Shown here piece by piece: positions 50,063 through 58,905 of a stretch of 64,000 bases of DNA. The translations under genes and the position numbers were made by a program. The number at the start of each line of letters is the position of its first letter. The stretch's first letter is position 1. This stretch comes from Segatella copri. Lineage in GTDB: Bacteria > Bacteroidota > Bacteroidia > Bacteroidales > Bacteroidaceae. The DNA is taken from positions 3,815,001 through 3,879,000 of the forward strand of contig NZ_CP137557.1 in NCBI RefSeq assembly GCF_019249655.2. The letters run 5' to 3'. The notes below the pieces were generated by a model. That model was given only the letters and a program-made list of their open reading frames with translations. It ran no database searches and had not been told where the DNA came from.

Positions 50063-52264
50063 ATGAATAGATTTCCTGTTTGTTTTCAGCATGATAGTAT
50101 GCTATGTGGCATTACTTGCTTGCAGATGATTTGTAAATATTTCGGCAGAGAATATTCTTTGGATTCTCTGTCGAAACTCTGTTTTGCCACAACCGAAGGG
50201 GTTTCGATGCTTGGTATCAACGAAACAGCGAAGACCTTGGGACTGGATACGGTATGTGCCAAAACAAGTGTCGTAGAACTTAGCGAGACTCCGCTTCCTT
50301 GCATCCTTCATTGGAACCAGAACCATTTCGTGGTATTATATAAGGTGAAGAAGGGCAAGAAGTTCTATATCGCAGACCCTGGCAAGGGAAAGACAACTTA
50401 TAATATTGAAGAATTCAGACGGCATTGGATAAGCACTCGCTCTAATGGCGAGGACAAGGGTATCGCCATGTTCTTCGAGACCACTCCTGCCTTCTTTACC
50501 TATCAGATGGAAGGAGAAGATAGACAGAAGGAGAAGCATTCCTTCAAGTTCCTTCTCAGATATTTCAAGAAATACCGCAAGGCATTCTCCTGGATTGTCT
50601 TGGGACTGCTTGCGGGCAGCGCCCTGCAGCTGGTGTTGCCGTTCCTTACCCAATCCATCGTGGATGTCGGTATCAAGAACCAAGACATTGGATTCATCTG
50701 GCTCATTCTCTTAGGCCAGTTGATGCTCACTATCAGCCGAACTGCAATAGACTTTGCCCGCCGATGGTTCCTGCTCCGCATCTCCATGCGGATCAACATC
50801 TCCCTGGTGAGCGATTTCTTCATCAAACTGCTGAAACTGCCGATGTCGTTCTTCGACACCAAACTGATGGGCGACTTGATGCAAAGAATGAACGATCATA
50901 GCCGTGTGAACAACTTCCTCACCCAGCAGACGCTCAACATCACCTTTGCCATGCTTACCTTCGTGGTGTTTTCGGTGGTGCTCTTTATATATAATAAAGT
51001 GGTGTTTGCCATCTTCTTGCTTGGCAGCATCCTGTACGGAGGATGGATGGCACTCTTCCTGCGTCGAAGAAAGGTGCTTGATTATGAACTCTTCGAGCAG
51101 CAGGCCATCAATAACAACAGAACATACGAGTTCATCACTTCTATGCAGGAAATCAAGTTGCAGGATTGTGAGCAGCGCAAGCGAAAAGAGTGGGAGGAAA
51201 CTCAGGTGAATCTTTTCAGAGTGCAGCAGAAATCTCTAAAACTACAGCAGACCCAGGAGGCAGGAAGTATTTTTATCAATGAGGTGAAGAATATCGTTGT
51301 GACGGTGGTTGCCGCTACGGCGGTAATCCAGGGGCACATGACCTTGGGTATGATGCTCGCCGTGCAATATATCATCGGACAGCTCAACTCGCCGGTGGAG
51401 CAACTCATGAACTTCTTCTATTCCGTTCAGGATGTGAAAATCAGTCTGGAACGAATCAATGAGATTCATCAGATGGATGATGAGAACGGGAAGGAGGGCT
51501 TGCTGACAGGTCTTGAACATCCTGAGGATGGTATCCATATCAGCAACATCATGTTCAAGTATGATCCTCATGCCCTCAGAAAGACAATAGACGGGGTGGA
51601 TATTCTTATTCCTCAAGGCAAGGTGACGGCGATTGTGGGAGCTTCGGGCAGCGGAAAGACCACGCTCATCCGATTGATGCTGGGTTACTACCCGGTGCTG
51701 GAAGGAAAAATCACCATTGGCGATACCGACATCAATCAGCTCAACAGGAAATGGTGGCGCCGACAGTGTGGCGTGGTGATGCAGGAGGGCGTCATCTTCT
51801 CGGAGAGCATCGGGCGCAATATAGCCGTGGATGATGCAGAGATAGATGAAGACCGTTTGATGAGAGCTGCTGAGATAGCTTGCATCAAGGATTATGTGAT
51901 GGCCTTGCCGCTGAAGTTCAACACCAAGATAGGGCGTGATGGCGTAGGACTGAGCCAGGGACAGAAACAACGCATCCTGATAGCAAGGGCGGTGTATAAG
52001 AATCCTGACTATATCTTCCTGGACGAGGCGACCAACTCGCTTGATGCCAACAACGAGCGTAATATCGTGGAGAACCTGGATAAGTTCTATCAAGGCAAGA
52101 CGGTTGTGATTGTTGCTCATCGCCTGAGCACGGTGAAGAATGCCGACCAAATCGTAGTCCTTGACCAGGGAAAGGTGGTTGAGATTGGCAACCATGAATC
52201 TTTAACCGCCAAGCGAGGGGCATATTATAATCTTGTGAAGAATCAGTTGGAATTGGGAAACTAA
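50063..52264 (+). CDS. Peptidase-containing ABC transporter (C39, bacteriocin/peptide exporter)
   Basis: 733 residues. N-terminal C39 cysteine peptidase (about 1-140) with Gln9, Cys15 (QHDSMLCGITCLQMI), His88 (NQNHFVVL) and Asp105 (IADPGKG): all catalytic residues kept. ABC transmembrane domain with six helices (about 155-440). Nucleotide-binding domain: Walker A GASGSGKTTL, signature LSQGQKQRI, Walker B YIFLDEATN. It would cleave after the double glycine of the two precursors and export the cores across the inner membrane. Its base composition looks richer in GC than the rest of the island. Confidence 0.95.
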   Translation: MNRFPVCFQHDSMLCGITCLQMICKYFGREYSLDSLSKLCFATTEGVSMLGINETAKTLGLDTVCAKTSVVELSETPLPCILHWNQNHFVVLYKVKKGKKFYIADPGKGKTTYNIEEFRRHWISTRSNGEDKGIAMFFETTPAFFTYQMEGEDRQKEKHSFKFLLRYFKKYRKAFSWIVLGLLAGSALQLVLPFLTQSIVDVGIKNQDIGFIWLILLGQLMLTISRTAIDFARRWFLLRISMRINISLVSDFFIKLLKLPMSFFDTKLMGDLMQRMNDHSRVNNFLTQQTLNITFAMLTFVVFSVVLFIYNKVVFAIFLLGSILYGGWMALFLRRRKVLDYELFEQQAINNNRTYEFITSMQEIKLQDCEQRKRKEWEETQVNLFRVQQKSLKLQQTQEAGSIFINEVKNIVVTVVAATAVIQGHMTLGMMLAVQYIIGQLNSPVEQLMNFFYSVQDVKISLERINEIHQMDDENGKEGLLTGLEHPEDGIHISNIMFKYDPHALRKTIDGVDILIPQGKVTAIVGASGSGKTTLIRLMLGYYPVLEGKITIGDTDINQLNRKWWRRQCGVVMQEGVIFSESIGRNIAVDDAEIDEDRLMRAAEIACIKDYVMALPLKFNTKIGRDGVGLSQGQKQRILIARAVYKNPDYIFLDEATNSLDANNERNIVENLDKFYQGKTVVIVAHRLSTVKNADQIVVLDQGKVVEIGNHESLTAKRGAYYNLVKNQLELGN

Positions 52265-52284
52265 AATGCGTTTGATATGGAATA

Positions 52285-52325
52285 AAATCGCCAGTGAAGC
52301 CTTTCTACAGCTTCGCTGGCGATTT
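52285..52325. terminator. Terminator at the end of the peptide operon
   Basis: AAATCGCCAGTGAAGC (52285-52300) pairs perfectly with GCTTCGCTGGCGATTT (52310-52325). Convergent with the ATPase gene, so it may serve both strands. Confidence 0.85.
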
Positions 52326-52339
52326 CTCAGTATATAATC

Positions 52340-53410
52340 TTACTCAATCATATTCTTGAGTATCCATTTCCTGAAGAATGGGTCTTCTATTTCATATCTG
52401 TCACTTCGGATGATGTAGCCTTTCTTGCTTAAACGCAATAGGGCACTGGTCATCGTGCTGGTAGGTTGGTTCCTGTCTTGTGCAGGATTGTTGCCCTCGC
52501 AGATACTGACCATTACATATTTGTCTGTCTTATTGAAATTCAGCCATAAACGTTCGTAGTCTAAATCATGAGTTGTTATGATGTCTTCTATGGCGAGTTG
52601 GAGTACATCCTCGTTTTTGCCAGCTACCAGGTTGTTCCAAACTGCGAATGAAAGCTGTTGCGTGTAGTATGGATGGCAACTTGTAAAGGCCAGTATCTCG
52701 TCTGCAATTTGAGTAGGCTGCTCTGATACATCTTTCAATCTGTCTGCAATATATGATTTGAAATCTTCGTATGGAATCTTGTTGAGTCTCATCAGCATTC
52801 CAAAATGATAGAACGGAGACTTCACACGTTCAAAGATATCTGTCATCATCGATTCCTGGCTGCCTAGAAAGATGTAATTGATGCCTGTCTGTTCCTGCAT
52901 GATGGAACGGAGCTGCTTATCCATGTTTTTATCGATTTCCAGGATGCTTTGAAACTCGTCAAAGACAACAATCAGTTTGTTTTGAGGTGTAGAAACCTTC
53001 AGAATTGTATTTAAAACATCTTCTATTGCAGTTGTTCCATTGTCGGTTGATGGTTGGAATGAAACCGATAGCTCGTCTGTCATCGGGTTCATGTTGATAG
53101 AAGGAATGATGCGGAAGTTACGAAGATAGTGCTTCATCTTTTCCAGTTTGAATTGATTGAGCAGTTCCTTCAGAAGCTTTGCCGCAAAATCTTCTTTGCT
53201 GAGCACGGCTTGCATATTGAGCCATAGGTATGGTCGTTGGGTTTGGACAACAGCCTTTTTTACGAGACTTGATTTGCCAAAACGTCGTGGTGACATAAGA
53301 ACAAGGTGGTTCTCGCTCTTGAGAAACTGTACGATGTAGTCCAGTTCTTTCACTCTGTCTGTAAAGTATGGGGCATCAACCAATGAGCCAAATTTAAACG
53401 GATTTTCCAT
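52340..53410 (-). CDS. AAA ATPase (archaeal-type/PF01637-like) with C-terminal winged helix
   Basis: 356 residues from ATG 53408-53410 (MENPFKFGSLVDAPYFTDRVKELD). Walker A is SPRRFGKSSLVKK, Walker B LIVVFDEFQSIL, followed by a sensor-like GSQESMM. The C-terminal part (TMTSALLRLSKKGYIIRSDRYEIEDPFFRKWI) is a winged-helix-like domain. Such stand-alone ATPases are very common in Bacteroidota genomes and their role is unknown. The longer frame upstream begins inside the promoter region and is rejected. -7 box at 53441-53448. Confidence 0.85.
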   Translation of the reverse strand: MENPFKFGSLVDAPYFTDRVKELDYIVQFLKSENHLVLMSPRRFGKSSLVKKAVVQTQRPYLWLNMQAVLSKEDFAAKLLKELLNQFKLEKMKHYLRNFRIIPSINMNPMTDELSVSFQPSTDNGTTAIEDVLNTILKVSTPQNKLIVVFDEFQSILEIDKNMDKQLRSIMQEQTGINYIFLGSQESMMTDIFERVKSPFYHFGMLMRLNKIPYEDFKSYIADRLKDVSEQPTQIADEILAFTSCHPYYTQQLSFAVWNNLVAGKNEDVLQLAIEDIITTHDLDYERLWLNFNKTDKYVMVSICEGNNPAQDRNQPTSTMTSALLRLSKKGYIIRSDRYEIEDPFFRKWILKNMIE

Positions 53411-53440
53411 AATCGAATTTTTTCGTAACGAAACTTTTCG

Positions 53441-53448
53441 CAAAGATA
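53441..53448 (-). promoter_or_regulatory. -7 promoter box for the AAA ATPase
   Basis: Plus CAAAGATA is TATCTTTG on the minus strand. TTTCGTAACGAAA (53421-53433), a 6-bp-arm palindrome, lies just downstream of the transcription start and may be an operator. Confidence 0.5.
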
Positions 53449-53668
53449 CGAAAAAATAAAGATGCTTAGAAGATAAACTCCTTTAAATTATTATTGTTTA
53501 ACAAATCTTTTTGTGTAGAGCTTTGCATATTTCGGAATATGCCTTATACTTTTGCGAATCATCCTTTATACAAAATGACTCAATGTTTGCAGAATTTGGA
53601 ACATTTTTCTGCTGTTTCGTTGAAAAGTGTTTCCTTTGCAGCCGTAAATAGATAAAATTAAAAGAATT

Positions 53669-54544
53669 ATGGCAGAAAATAGACAAGAATTGAACCGCAA
53701 CTTGGCTCAGATGCTCAAGGGTGGTGTGATTATGGACGTAACAACTCCAGAACAGGCAAAAATCGCAGAGGCAGCAGGTGCATGCGCAGTAATGGCGCTG
53801 GAACGTATTCCAGCTGATATTCGTGCAGCAGGTGGCGTTTCTCGTATGAGCGACCCTAAGATGATCAAGGGTATTCAGGAGGCTGTTTCTATCCCTGTAA
53901 TGGCTAAGTGCCGCATCGGTCACTTCGCTGAGGCTCAGATTCTTCAGGCTATCGAAATCGACTATATTGACGAGAGCGAGGTGCTCTCTCCAGCAGATAA
54001 CGTTTATCACATCGACAAGACTCAGTTTGACGTGCCATTCGTTTGTGGTGCCAAGAACCTGGGCGAGGCGCTCCGCCGTATCGCTGAGGGTGCAACCATG
54101 ATCCGTACCAAGGGTGAGCCAGGAACAGGTGATGTGGTTCAGGCTGTTACCCACATGCGTATGATGCAGAGCGAAATCCGCCGCCTGGTTTCTATGAGCG
54201 AGGATGAACTTTATGAGGCTGCCAAGCAGTTGCAGGCTCCTTACGACCTGGTGAAGTATGTTCACGAGAACGGCAAGTTGCCAGTGGTTAACTTCGCTGC
54301 CGGTGGTGTGGCTACTCCAGCTGATGCTGCCCTGATGATGCAGCTCGGTGCCGAGGGTGTATTCGTAGGTTCTGGTATCTTCAAGAGCGGTAACCCTGCT
54401 AAGCGTGCCCAGGCTATCGTGAAGGCTGTTACCAACTACAACGACCCTAAGATGTTGGCTGAGTTGAGCGAGGATCTCGGCGAGGCAATGGTAGGTATCA
54501 ATGAGCAGGAGATTGCTTTGCTCATGGCTGAAAGAGGTAAGTAA
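53669..54544 (+). CDS. pdxS: Pyridoxal 5'-phosphate synthase lyase subunit
   Basis: 291 residues, full length. Condenses ribose 5-phosphate, glyceraldehyde 3-phosphate and ammonia to PLP (DXP-independent route). Typical stretches: [83 protein letters not shown] and [33 protein letters not shown], including the two active-site lysine regions. Its stop overlaps the pdxT start (TAATG), so the two subunits are translationally coupled. Confidence 0.97.
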   Translation: MAENRQELNRNLAQMLKGGVIMDVTTPEQAKIAEAAGACAVMALERIPADIRAAGGVSRMSDPKMIKGIQEAVSIPVMAKCRIGHFAEAQILQAIEIDYIDESEVLSPADNVYHIDKTQFDVPFVCGAKNLGEALRRIAEGATMIRTKGEPGTGDVVQAVTHMRMMQSEIRRLVSMSEDELYEAAKQLQAPYDLVKYVHENGKLPVVNFAAGGVATPADAALMMQLGAEGVFVGSGIFKSGNPAKRAQAIVKAVTNYNDPKMLAELSEDLGEAMVGINEQEIALLMAERGK

Positions 54545-55110
54545 TGAGAATCGCTGTATTAGCTTTACAAGGCGCTTTTGCTGAGCACAGACAGAAACTG
54601 GCTCAGCTGGGCGTGGATAGTTTCGAGGTTCGCCAGTTGAAGGATTGGGACCAGCCTAAGGATGGCTTGATTATTCCGGGTGGTGAGAGTACCACCCAGG
54701 CGAAACTCTTGAATGAACTGGGATTGATGGAGCCAGTGAAGGAGGCGATTGCTGCCGGCTTGCCAGTTTATGGTACCTGTGCCGGTTTGATTCTTCTTGC
54801 CAAGAAGATTGAGGGCGAGCCTAGCCATCGCATTGCTTCGATGGACATCACGGCTTTGAGAAATGCCTACGGTCGCCAGTTGGGCAGTTTCTACATCGAG
54901 GCTCCGATGAAGGGCATCGAGGGAAATATCCCTATGACTTTCATCCGTGCTCCTTATATTAAAGAGGTGTGGGGAGATGCTGAGGTTCTGGCGGAAGTAG
55001 ATGGTAAGATTGTGGCTGCCCGCCAGGGTAAGCAGCTGGTTACCGCCTTCCATCCCGAATTGAACGAAAGCCTGGAGATTCATAAGTATTTTCTGGAAAT
55101 GTGCAAGTAA
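54544..55110 (+). CDS. pdxT: Pyridoxal 5'-phosphate synthase glutaminase subunit
   Basis: 188 residues. Class I glutamine amidotransferase supplying ammonia to PdxS. Seen: LALQGAFAEH, the GGESTT loop, the nucleophile Cys in PVYGTCAGLILLAK, and the His-Glu pair in TAFHPELNES. Together with pdxS gives de novo vitamin B6 synthesis. Confidence 0.97.
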   Translation: MRIAVLALQGAFAEHRQKLAQLGVDSFEVRQLKDWDQPKDGLIIPGGESTTQAKLLNELGLMEPVKEAIAAGLPVYGTCAGLILLAKKIEGEPSHRIASMDITALRNAYGRQLGSFYIEAPMKGIEGNIPMTFIRAPYIKEVWGDAEVLAEVDGKIVAARQGKQLVTAFHPELNESLEIHKYFLEMCK

Positions 55111-55163
55111 TGGAAATGTGCAAGAAGTAAAATTCAGGATTCTATTTGCAGAATCCATATCAT

Positions 55164-55206
55164 AAAGCAAAAAGCCTTACGGAATCCCGCAAGGCTTTTT
55201 GCTTTT
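55164..55206. terminator. Bidirectional terminator between pdxT and murF
   Basis: AAAGCAAAAAGCCTT pairs with AAGGCTTTTTGCTTT around loop ACGGAATCCCGC; T/A runs on both sides suit the convergent genes. Confidence 0.88.
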
Positions 55207-55234
55207 ATAGTTTTACTCATTCTGAAAGTTCTTC

Positions 55235-56536
55235 TTATAACAACTCCGGAAGCTGGAAGAGCTTCACGCTGTTGCTGCCCTTGATGAGGATGTAATGGTC
55301 GTGAGGCTGGTTCGCCTTGAGCGCTTCCTTCACTTCCTCTACATTCTGGAACTTGCGGTAGCTGCATGGAATATCCTTGAACTCATCGCCTACCAGCCAT
55401 ACATTCTCCAGACCGGCTGCCTGCAACTGATCTACAACCTTCTGGTGCTCCTCGTGGCTCACTTCGCCGAGCTCGCCCATCTGTCCGAGAATCGCCATTT
55501 TATGAGGCACATCCATCACGCGGAAGTTCTCGATGGCGGCTGCCATGCTCGATGGGTTGGCATTGTAGGCATCTACCACCAGCTTGTTGTGCGCCGTCTC
55601 TTCCAACTGCGAACGGTTGTTGCTTGGGATGTAGTTCTCCAGGGCATGATCTATCTGCTGAGGCTTCACGTCGAAATGAAGACCGATGGTGATGGCGGCA
55701 AGCATGTTGTCGATGTTGTAAGAGCCGATGAGATGGGTCTGAACCTCATGCCAGTCGAAACTCTCGGTGCGCCAGCGGAACTTCAGGAAAGGTGCGCAGG
55801 AGATGACTTCTCCCCATACATCACAGTTTTCGTCCTTGCCGTAGGTGATGAGACGGTTGATGTTGCGCTGCTCAGCCATCTGCATCAGGTGCTCGTTGTC
55901 GGCATTGATGAAGACGAGGGCATCGTTGGCTGCGAGGTAATCATAGAGTTCTCCCTTGGTTTTCTTCACGCCTTCGAAACTTCCGAATCCCTGCAGGTGG
56001 GCACGGCCTACGTTGGTAATCATACCGCAGGTAGGCTCCACGTATTCCACGAGCTTTCGGATGTCATCAGGATGGGATGCACCCATCTCTACAACGGCAA
56101 TCTCGTTTTCCGGAGAGAGGCGGAAGAGGGTCTTTGGTACGCCCACGTCATTATTGAAGTTACCCTGGGTGAACATCACATTGAACTTCTCGCCGAGAAC
56201 GGCAGAGACGAGTTCCTTGGTGGTGGTCTTGCCGTTGGTTCCGGTGATGCCTACCACAGGAATATTGAAGTGGCGGCGATGCTCACGGGCGAGTTCCTTG
56301 AAGGTGGTGAGGCAATCCTCTACGAGGATGTAGCGCTCGTCGCCCTCCTTGGCATACTCTTTTTCATCTACAATCACATAGGCACAGCCTTTCTCCAAAG
56401 CCATGTCGGCAAACTTGTTGCCATCAAACGATGCGCCCTTCAAAGCCAGGAAGATGCTGCCCTCTGGGCAGTCGCGGCTGTCAGTGGTAATCACTGGGTG
56501 CGCTTGGTAAATCTGATAGAGTTCTGAAATATCCAT
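55235..56536 (-). CDS. murF: UDP-N-acetylmuramoyl-tripeptide:D-Ala-D-Ala ligase
   Basis: 433 residues. Adds D-Ala-D-Ala to the UDP-MurNAc tripeptide in peptidoglycan precursor synthesis (cytosol). N-terminal MurF domain (TDSRDCPEGSIFLALKGASFDGNKFADMALEKG), ATP-binding GITGTNGKTTTKELVSAV, central EMGASHPDDI and NVGRAHLQGFGSFEGV, C-terminal domain VVDAYNANPSSMAAAIENF. Complete; own promoter at 56561-56568; no other mur gene in the window. Confidence 0.95.
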   Translation of the reverse strand: MDISELYQIYQAHPVITTDSRDCPEGSIFLALKGASFDGNKFADMALEKGCAYVIVDEKEYAKEGDERYILVEDCLTTFKELAREHRRHFNIPVVGITGTNGKTTTKELVSAVLGEKFNVMFTQGNFNNDVGVPKTLFRLSPENEIAVVEMGASHPDDIRKLVEYVEPTCGMITNVGRAHLQGFGSFEGVKKTKGELYDYLAANDALVFINADNEHLMQMAEQRNINRLITYGKDENCDVWGEVISCAPFLKFRWRTESFDWHEVQTHLIGSYNIDNMLAAITIGLHFDVKPQQIDHALENYIPSNNRSQLEETAHNKLVVDAYNANPSSMAAAIENFRVMDVPHKMAILGQMGELGEVSHEEHQKVVDQLQAAGLENVWLVGDEFKDIPCSYRKFQNVEEVKEALKANQPHDHYILIKGSNSVKLFQLPELL

Positions 56537-56560
56537 AGTCTATAACTGTTGTTTTGAGTG

Positions 56561-56568
56561 CAAAAGTA
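56561..56568 (-). promoter_or_regulatory. -7 promoter box for murF
   Basis: Plus CAAAAGTA is TACTTTTG on the minus strand, 25 bases before the start. Confidence 0.6.
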
Positions 56569-56631
56569 CATTAAATCGTGGACATAGCAAACATTTTTTC
56601 AAAAAAATGTGTTTTTCTCGATTATTCTTTC

Positions 56632-56639
56632 TATTTTTG
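56632..56639 (+). promoter_or_regulatory. -7 promoter box for the small membrane protein/folP unit
   Basis: TATTTTTG, 39 bases before ATG 56678. Confidence 0.6.
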
Positions 56640-56677
56640 CAGAAATATTCAAGTAATCTTTGGAAAGTGAGGTCGGA

Positions 56678-56899
56678 ATGGGCGCAAACATAGAAAGAGA
56701 TAAATTAAAAACGAGGAAAGACAAGCTAGCTGGTTATTTCTTCGATATCTCCAAACTAAGTTTTGGAGCGATGGTTTTGGGTGGGCTTACGCCAATGATA
56801 ACAGGAGAATTCGGTTATATGAATCTTCTGTATGTTTTATTTGGTGTGTGCATGACAATTTTGTTTGCAATAGTAGGTAATCGAATTTTAAAATATTAA
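56678..56899 (+). CDS. Small two-helix membrane protein (DUF6722-like)
   Basis: 73 residues from ATG 56678 (MGANIERDKLKTRKDKLAGYF); the frame opens earlier at a TTG, but the ATG has GAGGTCGGA upstream and starts the basic N terminus. Two hydrophobic helices: SFGAMVLGGLTPMI and YMNLLYVLFGVCMTILFAIVG. This matches the shape of a widespread Bacteroidota family of unknown function. A 34-residue gene follows after four bases. Confidence 0.7.
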   Translation: MGANIERDKLKTRKDKLAGYFFDISKLSFGAMVLGGLTPMITGEFGYMNLLYVLFGVCMTILFAIVGNRILKY

Positions 56900-56903
56900 G
56901 AAA

Positions 56904-57008
56904 ATGGAAACAATGATTTTGATATTTGGAATAGGCACTTTAATAGGTGGTGGTATTTTGCTTTGGACATATACTGAATCAGGTAAGAAATGGCTTAAAG
57001 AGTTATAA
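56904..57008 (+). CDS. Very small single-pass membrane protein (34 aa)
   Basis: ATG 56904, TAA 57006-57008. Sequence METMILIFGIGTLIGGGILL, then WTYTESGKKWLKEL: one glycine-rich TM helix with a short charged C-terminal tail. It lies four bases after the preceding small gene and four before folP, which supports translation within one operon. Pairing with the preceding two-helix protein is likely; function unknown. Confidence 0.6.
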   Translation: METMILIFGIGTLIGGGILLWTYTESGKKWLKEL

Positions 57009-57012
57009 TCCG

Positions 57013-57858
57013 ATGGAATATACGATCAATATCAAGGGGCGCTTGATGGATTTGAGTACCCCTCAGGTGATGGGCATCCTGAACGTTACGCCCGACAGCT
57101 TCTACTCAGGAAGTAGAAAGCAGACAGAAATGGAGATAGCTCAGAGAGCTAATCAGATTATAGAAGAAGGTGGAAGCATCATTGATGTGGGCGCTTTCTC
57201 CACCCGTCCCGGTGCCGATGAAGTATCGGAAGAGGAGGAGGGAAGACGCCTGAAGTTCGCTCTCGACATCGTTCGCAGGGAGCAACCGCATGCTGCCATC
57301 TCCGTAGATACCTATCGCCCTACCTTGGCACGCAAGTGTATCGGGGAGTGGGGAGCCGATATCATCAACGATGTTTCAGAAGGTGGAATCACAGGTATCG
57401 CCAATGTGCCGCTGGAGCAGAGACAGGAGGAATATCCTGAAATGTTCCGTGTGGTGGGCGAACTGAAGGTGCCTTATATATTAATGTCGGTGCAGCCTAC
57501 GCTCGCCAAGATGATGAAGGGCTTTGCCAGGGAAGTGCAGCAGTTGCGCGACCTGGGTGCCAAGGACATCATCCTCGACCCGGGCTTCTGTTTCGGCAAG
57601 AATCTCATCCAGAATTATCAGATTTATGATGAGATGGAGAAGTTGAACGTAATGGAACTTCCTGTGCTCGTGGGCATCTCCCGCAAAAGCATGATTTACA
57701 AGCTGCTGGGTGGCGATGCCACCACATCGCTCAACGGAACCGCTGTGCTTGATACCATCGCCCTGATGAAGGGTGCCAGCATCCTTCGTGTTCACGATGT
57801 GAAGGAAGCTGCTGAGGCTGTGAAAATCGTGGAAGCCATGACGGAGGGCAGAGTATGA
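57013..57858 (+). CDS. folP: Dihydropteroate synthase
   Basis: 281 residues from ATG 57013 (MEYTINIKGRLMDLSTPQVMG); an upstream GTG-opened extension overlaps the 34-residue gene and is rejected. Condenses p-aminobenzoate with hydroxymethyl-dihydropterin diphosphate in folate synthesis. Motifs: GILNVTPDSFYSGSR, DVGAFSTRPGADEVSEEEE, SVDTYRPTLARKCI, IINDVSEG, ILDPGFCFGKN and VGISRKSMI. The stop overlaps the cdaA start by four bases (ATGA). Confidence 0.96.
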   Translation: MEYTINIKGRLMDLSTPQVMGILNVTPDSFYSGSRKQTEMEIAQRANQIIEEGGSIIDVGAFSTRPGADEVSEEEEGRRLKFALDIVRREQPHAAISVDTYRPTLARKCIGEWGADIINDVSEGGITGIANVPLEQRQEEYPEMFRVVGELKVPYILMSVQPTLAKMMKGFAREVQQLRDLGAKDIILDPGFCFGKNLIQNYQIYDEMEKLNVMELPVLVGISRKSMIYKLLGGDATTSLNGTAVLDTIALMKGASILRVHDVKEAAEAVKIVEAMTEGRV

Positions 57859-58625
57859 TAGAGTTTGGAATCAAAGATGCGTTAGACGTACTCCTGGTAG
57901 CCTCGCTGCTCTTCTACGTCTATCGCCTGATGAAGGAATCCCGCTCGCTCAATATCTTCGTGGGCATCATGCTCTTTGTGCTCATCTGGCTCTTCGTGAG
58001 TCAGGTGCTGGAGATGCGCCTGATGGGTTCCATCCTCGATAAACTGGTGAGCGTGGGAGTCATCGCCCTTATCGTCATTTTCCAGGAAGACATCCGAAGA
58101 TTTCTATATGAGATAGGTTCACAGAAAGGCATGCGGAGGCTGGTCCGCTTCTTCCACTCCAGCAAGGAGAGCCAGAAGGAGGCGAACAAGGAAACCATCA
58201 TGCCTATCGTGATGGCCTGCATGAGCATGGCTAAGAAATATGTGGGTGCCCTTATCGTTATCGAGCGTGGCGTGCCTTTGAAGGATATCATGGATACGGG
58301 CGAGGAGATAGATGCCAAGATCAACCAGCGGTTGATAGAGAACATCTTCTTCAAGAACTCGCCTCTGCATGATGGAGCCATGGTGGTAAGCAACAAGCGA
58401 ATCATGGCAGCAGGCTGCATCCTCCCCGTGAGTCACAACCTGGATATTCCCAAGGAACTGGGACTCCGCCACCGAGCTGCCCTGGGTATCTCGCAGAGCA
58501 GTGATGCCATCGCCGTCATCGTATCGGAAGAGACGGGACGAATCAGCGTAGCCATCAAGGGAGAGTTCAAACTCCGACTCTCGGCAGAGGAGCTGGAAAG
58601 CATCCTTACTCAGGAAATGCTATAA
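57855..58625 (+). CDS. cdaA: Diadenylate cyclase CdaA-type
   Basis: 256 residues. About three N-terminal membrane helices (LDVLLVASLLFYVYRLM, LNIFVGIMLFVLIWLFVS, LVSVGVIALIVIFQEDI), then a DisA_N/DAC domain with the catalytic DGA in NSPLHDGAMVV and RHR in GLRHRAALGISQ. Makes c-di-AMP from two ATP at the inner membrane. The folP-cdaA gene overlap is common in Bacteroidota. A heptad hairpin follows. Confidence 0.95.
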   Translation: MIEFGIKDALDVLLVASLLFYVYRLMKESRSLNIFVGIMLFVLIWLFVSQVLEMRLMGSILDKLVSVGVIALIVIFQEDIRRFLYEIGSQKGMRRLVRFFHSSKESQKEANKETIMPIVMACMSMAKKYVGALIVIERGVPLKDIMDTGEEIDAKINQRLIENIFFKNSPLHDGAMVVSNKRIMAAGCILPVSHNLDIPKELGLRHRAALGISQSSDAIAVIVSEETGRISVAIKGEFKLRLSAEELESILTQEML

Positions 58626-58629
58626 ATTA

Positions 58630-58704
58630 AGTGAAGAGTGAAGAACGAAGAGTGAAGAATTCATGTGCTTTCGTTCTTCACTTTTCACTCTTAATACTTC
58701 ACTT
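58630..58704. repeat. Heptad repeat hairpin between cdaA and pta
   Basis: Left arm of heptads GTGAAGA, GTGAAGA, ACGAAGA, GTGAAGA (58631-58658); right arm 58672-58704 is an imperfect inverse (CGTTCTTCACTTTTCACTC...). Nearly the same left arm recurs at 63282-63315. Confidence 0.75.
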
Positions 58705-58713
58705 TTCTTGGAA

Positions 58714-58727
58714 CGTAAACCTTTACG
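58714..58727. promoter_or_regulatory. Operator-like palindrome upstream of pta
   Basis: CGTAAACCTTTACG differs from the susC1 site only in one central base (CG to CC). It lies about 74 bases before the -7 box TACTTTTG (58795-58802) of pta. Confidence 0.4.
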
Positions 58728-58794
58728 ATAATGATTATCTCCCGTTTTAGCTTTTTTTACACATTTTAGTGAGTGTTATTTCAAAATAAATATG

Positions 58795-58802
58795 TACTTT
58801 TG
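58795..58802 (+). promoter_or_regulatory. -7 promoter box for pta
   Basis: TACTTTTG; leader of about 100 bases to the ATG at 58906. Confidence 0.6.
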
Positions 58803-58905
58803 CAAAGTCGATGTGGCAAAACGGCAAAAAGTGCAAAAATGCAGCCTTACCCTTTGACATATCCACCATACGAAGATAATAAAATTATATAAAGAAAGAA
58901 ATAAA

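Noticed and set aside
51242..52195. Long minus-strand frame opposite the ABC domain of the exporter
   Set aside because: Mirror of the conserved nucleotide-binding domain codons; no sign of a separate gene.
56947..57012. Longer start of folP
   Set aside because: It overlaps the 34-residue gene in another frame; the ATG at 57013 fits the family length.
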